From Micromonosporaceae bacterium (GTDB lineage Bacteria > Actinomycetota > Actinomycetes > Mycobacteriales > Micromonosporaceae): 6,952 nt of DNA. The notes below the pieces were generated by a model, which was not told the DNA's origin, did no database searches, and worked only from the letters and a program-made list of their open reading frames with translations. The stretch is taken from assembly GCA_017354595.1 (NCBI GenBank), contig JAFMQQ010000167.1:1-6952 (forward strand), written 5' to 3'. Below, piece after piece: positions 4,849 through 6,952 of the stretch; position 1 is the stretch's first letter, and each line of letters begins with the position of its first letter. The position numbers and the translations under genes were made by a program.

Positions 4849-6952
4849 GTGGCGGCGATCAGCGACAAGTCCGGTGCGACGGAGCCCGGGGGCCTGCCCG
4901 AGCTCCCGCTGCCGCCCGCGCCGTCTCCGGTCGACGTCTCCGGCGTCGCGGCGCTGAAGGCCACCCTGTCGGTACGCCCGTTCCGGCGGCTCTGGCTGGT
5001 CCTCGGACTCTCCTCGCTCGGCGACTGGCTCGGCCTGCTGGCCACCGCGATCTTCGCCTCCGGTGAGGTGAGCGGCTCGGCCGCCAAGGGCGTCGCGTTC
5101 GGGTCGGTGGTCGCGGTACGCATGCTGCCGGCACTGATCCTCGGGCCGGTCGCGGGCGTGGTGGCCGACCGCTGGAACCGCCGGTACACGATGGTCTTCT
5201 GCGACCTGGTCCGCTTCGTCATGTTCGCCTCGATCCCGGCCAGCACCCTGGTCATCCACGACTCCCGGCTGGTGGTCGGCTGGGCGACCGTGGCCACCTT
5301 CGTCATCGAGAGCATGCAGATGGCCTGGGCGCCGGCGAAGGAGGCGTCGGTACCCAACCTGCTGCCCCGGGCCCGGCTGGAGATGGCCAACCAGCTCACC
5401 CTGGCCACGACGTACGGCATCACCCCGGTCGTCGCCGGCCTGCTGCTCGCCGGCGCCACCACCGCATTGACCTCGCTCTATGACAGGACCGGCACCAGAC
5501 CGATCGACCCGAGCCACGCCGCGCTGTACTTCAACGCGTTGACCTTCCTGACCACCGCGCTGGTGGTCTTCTTCGGCATCAGGGAGATCAGCGGTCGGGC
5601 GATAGAGCGGCCGAGCAAGAAGCCCAACCCGGTGCGGGAGCTCTTCAACGGCTGGGCCTATGTGGCGAAGACCCCGCTGGTACGCGGACTGGTACTCGGC
5701 ATCCTCGGTGCCTTCGCCTGCGCCGGCGTGGTGGTCGGCACCGCGAAGTTCTACGCCAGCTCGCTCTCCGGCGGGGACTCCACCTTCTACATCCTCTTCG
5801 CCACCCTCTTCGTGGGCCTCGGCCTCGGTATCGTCGCCGGACCGCGGCTGGTCGGCGACCTGTCCCGGCGTCGCTGGTTCGGTCTGTCCATTGTGGTCGC
5901 CGCGGTCTCGGTCACCGCACTCGCCTTCGCCTGGCACCTGGCGATCGCGGTGGTGGGGTCGGTCGGCGTCGGTATCGGCGCCGGGATGGCCTTCCTCTCC
6001 GGTACGACCCTGCTCTACAGCGAGGTCACCGACGACGTACGCGGCCGGGTCTTCTCGTTCATCCAGACCGCGACCCAGGTGGTGCTGCTGCTGACCATCT
6101 CGCTCTCCAGCGTGCTGGTCGGCCTGGGCGGCTCGCACCGGATCTTCGGCCTGGTCGACTTCTCCACCACCCGGCTGCTGCTGTTCGCAGCCGGCGTCTT
6201 CGGGATCGTGGCCGGCCTCGGCGCGCTGCGCCAGATGGACGACCGGCACGGGGTACCGCTGTGGGCCGACATCTGGGGGGCGATCCGGAACCGGCCGCTG
6301 GCCCTGCCCGAGCACGGCGGCCGGGCCGGCAGGTTCATCGTCTTCGAGGGCGGCGAGGGCGCCGGCAAGTCGACCCAGGTCGATCTGCTCGCCGACCGGC
6401 TGCGCGCCCAGGGGCACAACGTGGTGGTGACCCGGGAGCCGGGCGCCACCGAGATCGGCGCGCAGATCCGCAGCCTGCTGCTGGACCGGGAGCCGGGCGC
6501 GATGACGCCACGGGCCGAGGCACTGCTCTACGCGGCCGACCGCGCGCACCATGTGGCGAGCGTGGTACGCCCGGCGCTGGGCCGCGGCGCGGTGGTGATC
6601 AGCGACCGGTACGTCGACTCCTCGCTGGCCTACCAGGGCGCGGGCCGGACCCTGCCGGTGGAGGAGGTCAACTGGCTGTCCCGGTGGGCCACCGCCGGGC
6701 TGAAGCCGGATCTGGTGGTGCTGCTCGACATCGACCCGGTGGTCGGGCTGCACCGGGTGGACCGGCGGGGCGCGGGTACCGACCGGCTGGAGAGTGAGGC
6801 GCTGCCGTTCCACGAACGGGTCCGGTACGCCTTCCTCGACCTGGCCAACGCCGAACCCCAGCGCTACCTGGTGCTGGACGCCGGCCGCCCACCGGAGGCG
6901 GTCGCCGAGATGGTCTACGACCGGGTTGCCGGCATCCTGCCCGAGCCGCAGG
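4849..6952 (+). CDS. tmk: Fused MFS transporter-thymidylate kinase (3' end runs past the window)
   Basis: One uninterrupted frame of 701 codons to the window edge. After a Pro-rich cytoplasmic N-terminus (1-44), residues about 45-455 form a major facilitator transporter of the MFS_3/EntS-like type with about 12 hydrophobic segments. Motif A between helices 2 and 3 is GPVAGVVADRWNRR (99-112), and VPNLLPRARLEMAN (about 168-181) is typical of this group. A 35-residue linker (about 460-493) leads to a dTMP kinase that makes dTDP from dTMP and ATP. Its features are the P-loop GGEGAGKST (501-509), TREPG (528-532), DRY (586-588) and the LID RRGAGTDRLE (639-648). The P-loop lacks the arginine of eukaryotic-type enzymes, and the arginines are in the LID, as in E. 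coli-type TMK. About 208 kinase residues are visible, nearly a full domain. The GTG at 4849 is the best start (TTG at 4843 is the alternative). In known actinobacteria such fusions are annotated as integral membrane proteins with kinase activity. The transported substrate is unknown. A short stretch near 5461-5610, a loop between helices, uses rarer codons (ttg, tat, agg, aga, ata). Confidence 0.93.
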   Translation, partial: MAAISDKSGATEPGGLPELPLPPAPSPVDVSGVAALKATLSVRPFRRLWLVLGLSSLGDWLGLLATAIFASGEVSGSAAKGVAFGSVVAVRMLPALILGPVAGVVADRWNRRYTMVFCDLVRFVMFASIPASTLVIHDSRLVVGWATVATFVIESMQMAWAPAKEASVPNLLPRARLEMANQLTLATTYGITPVVAGLLLAGATTALTSLYDRTGTRPIDPSHAALYFNALTFLTTALVVFFGIREISGRAIERPSKKPNPVRELFNGWAYVAKTPLVRGLVLGILGAFACAGVVVGTAKFYASSLSGGDSTFYILFATLFVGLGLGIVAGPRLVGDLSRRRWFGLSIVVAAVSVTALAFAWHLAIAVVGSVGVGIGAGMAFLSGTTLLYSEVTDDVRGRVFSFIQTATQVVLLLTISLSSVLVGLGGSHRIFGLVDFSTTRLLLFAAGVFGIVAGLGALRQMDDRHGVPLWADIWGAIRNRPLALPEHGGRAGRFIVFEGGEGAGKSTQVDLLADRLRAQGHNVVVTREPGATEIGAQIRSLLLDREPGAMTPRAEALLYAADRAHHVASVVRPALGRGAVVISDRYVDSSLAYQGAGRTLPVEEVNWLSRWATAGLKPDLVVLLDIDPVVGLHRVDRRGAGTDRLESEALPFHERVRYAFLDLANAEPQRYLVLDAGRPPEAVAEMVYDRVAGILPEPQ

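Noticed and set aside
6220..6330. A gene boundary between a separate MFS gene and a separate tmk gene
   Set aside because: Reading codon by codon there is no stop across the junction, and no well-placed ribosome binding site plus start was seen in front of the kinase domain.
4771..6813. A 680-codon open frame on the minus strand opposite the MFS-tmk gene
   Set aside because: Its product is rich in Gln, His, Arg, Gly and Asp with no recognisable domain, and it lies exactly antisense to a gene with clear transporter and kinase motifs. Long antisense frames are expected at this GC content because stop codons are rare.

Overview
The window is about 7 kb of very GC-rich DNA with strong G/C bias at third codon positions, GTG starts and short intergenic gaps. 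It comes from a high-GC actinobacterium. The zinc-finger-free, lysine-tailed topoisomerase I, the membrane-transporter/thymidylate-kinase fusion and the overall style suggest the Micromonosporaceae (Micromonospora or Salinispora type). That family placement is inference, not proof.

Layout: (1) positions 3-1304, + strand, the C-terminal half of topA (DNA topoisomerase I). (2) 1352-2644, - strand, an FAD-dependent aldonolactone oxidoreductase of the VAO/ALO family, resembling mycobacterial L-gulono-1,4-lactone dehydrogenase. (3) 2645-2781, a divergent promoter region with small inverted repeats. (4) 2782-3507, + strand, a TetR-family repressor carrying a recently duplicated Ala/Gly/Pro/Ser-rich insert. 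(5) 3517-4761, - strand, a PLP-dependent alanine-racemase-fold enzyme of the 'amino acid deaminase/aldolase' type. (6) 4762-4848, a second divergent promoter region. (7) 4849 to the window end, + strand, one open frame encoding a 12-helix-type MFS transporter fused to an almost complete thymidylate kinase (tmk).

How the genes may work together: topA and the MFS-tmk gene are DNA-maintenance genes that lie near each other in other actinobacteria. Here a three-gene block (flavin oxidoreductase, TetR, PLP enzyme) lies between them. The TetR gene is divergent from the oxidoreductase and converges on the PLP gene with a 9-base gap, so it is a plausible autoregulator and regulator of the oxidoreductase. 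No pathway linking the two enzymes can be proven from the sequence.

No tRNA, rRNA, CRISPR array, insertion sequence, phage or defence gene was seen. The points most worth a second look are the transporter-kinase fusion, the 39-bp tandem duplication inside the TetR gene, the accessory block between topA and tmk, and a marked excess of the palindrome GGTACC/GTAC that appears to drive rare codon choice.
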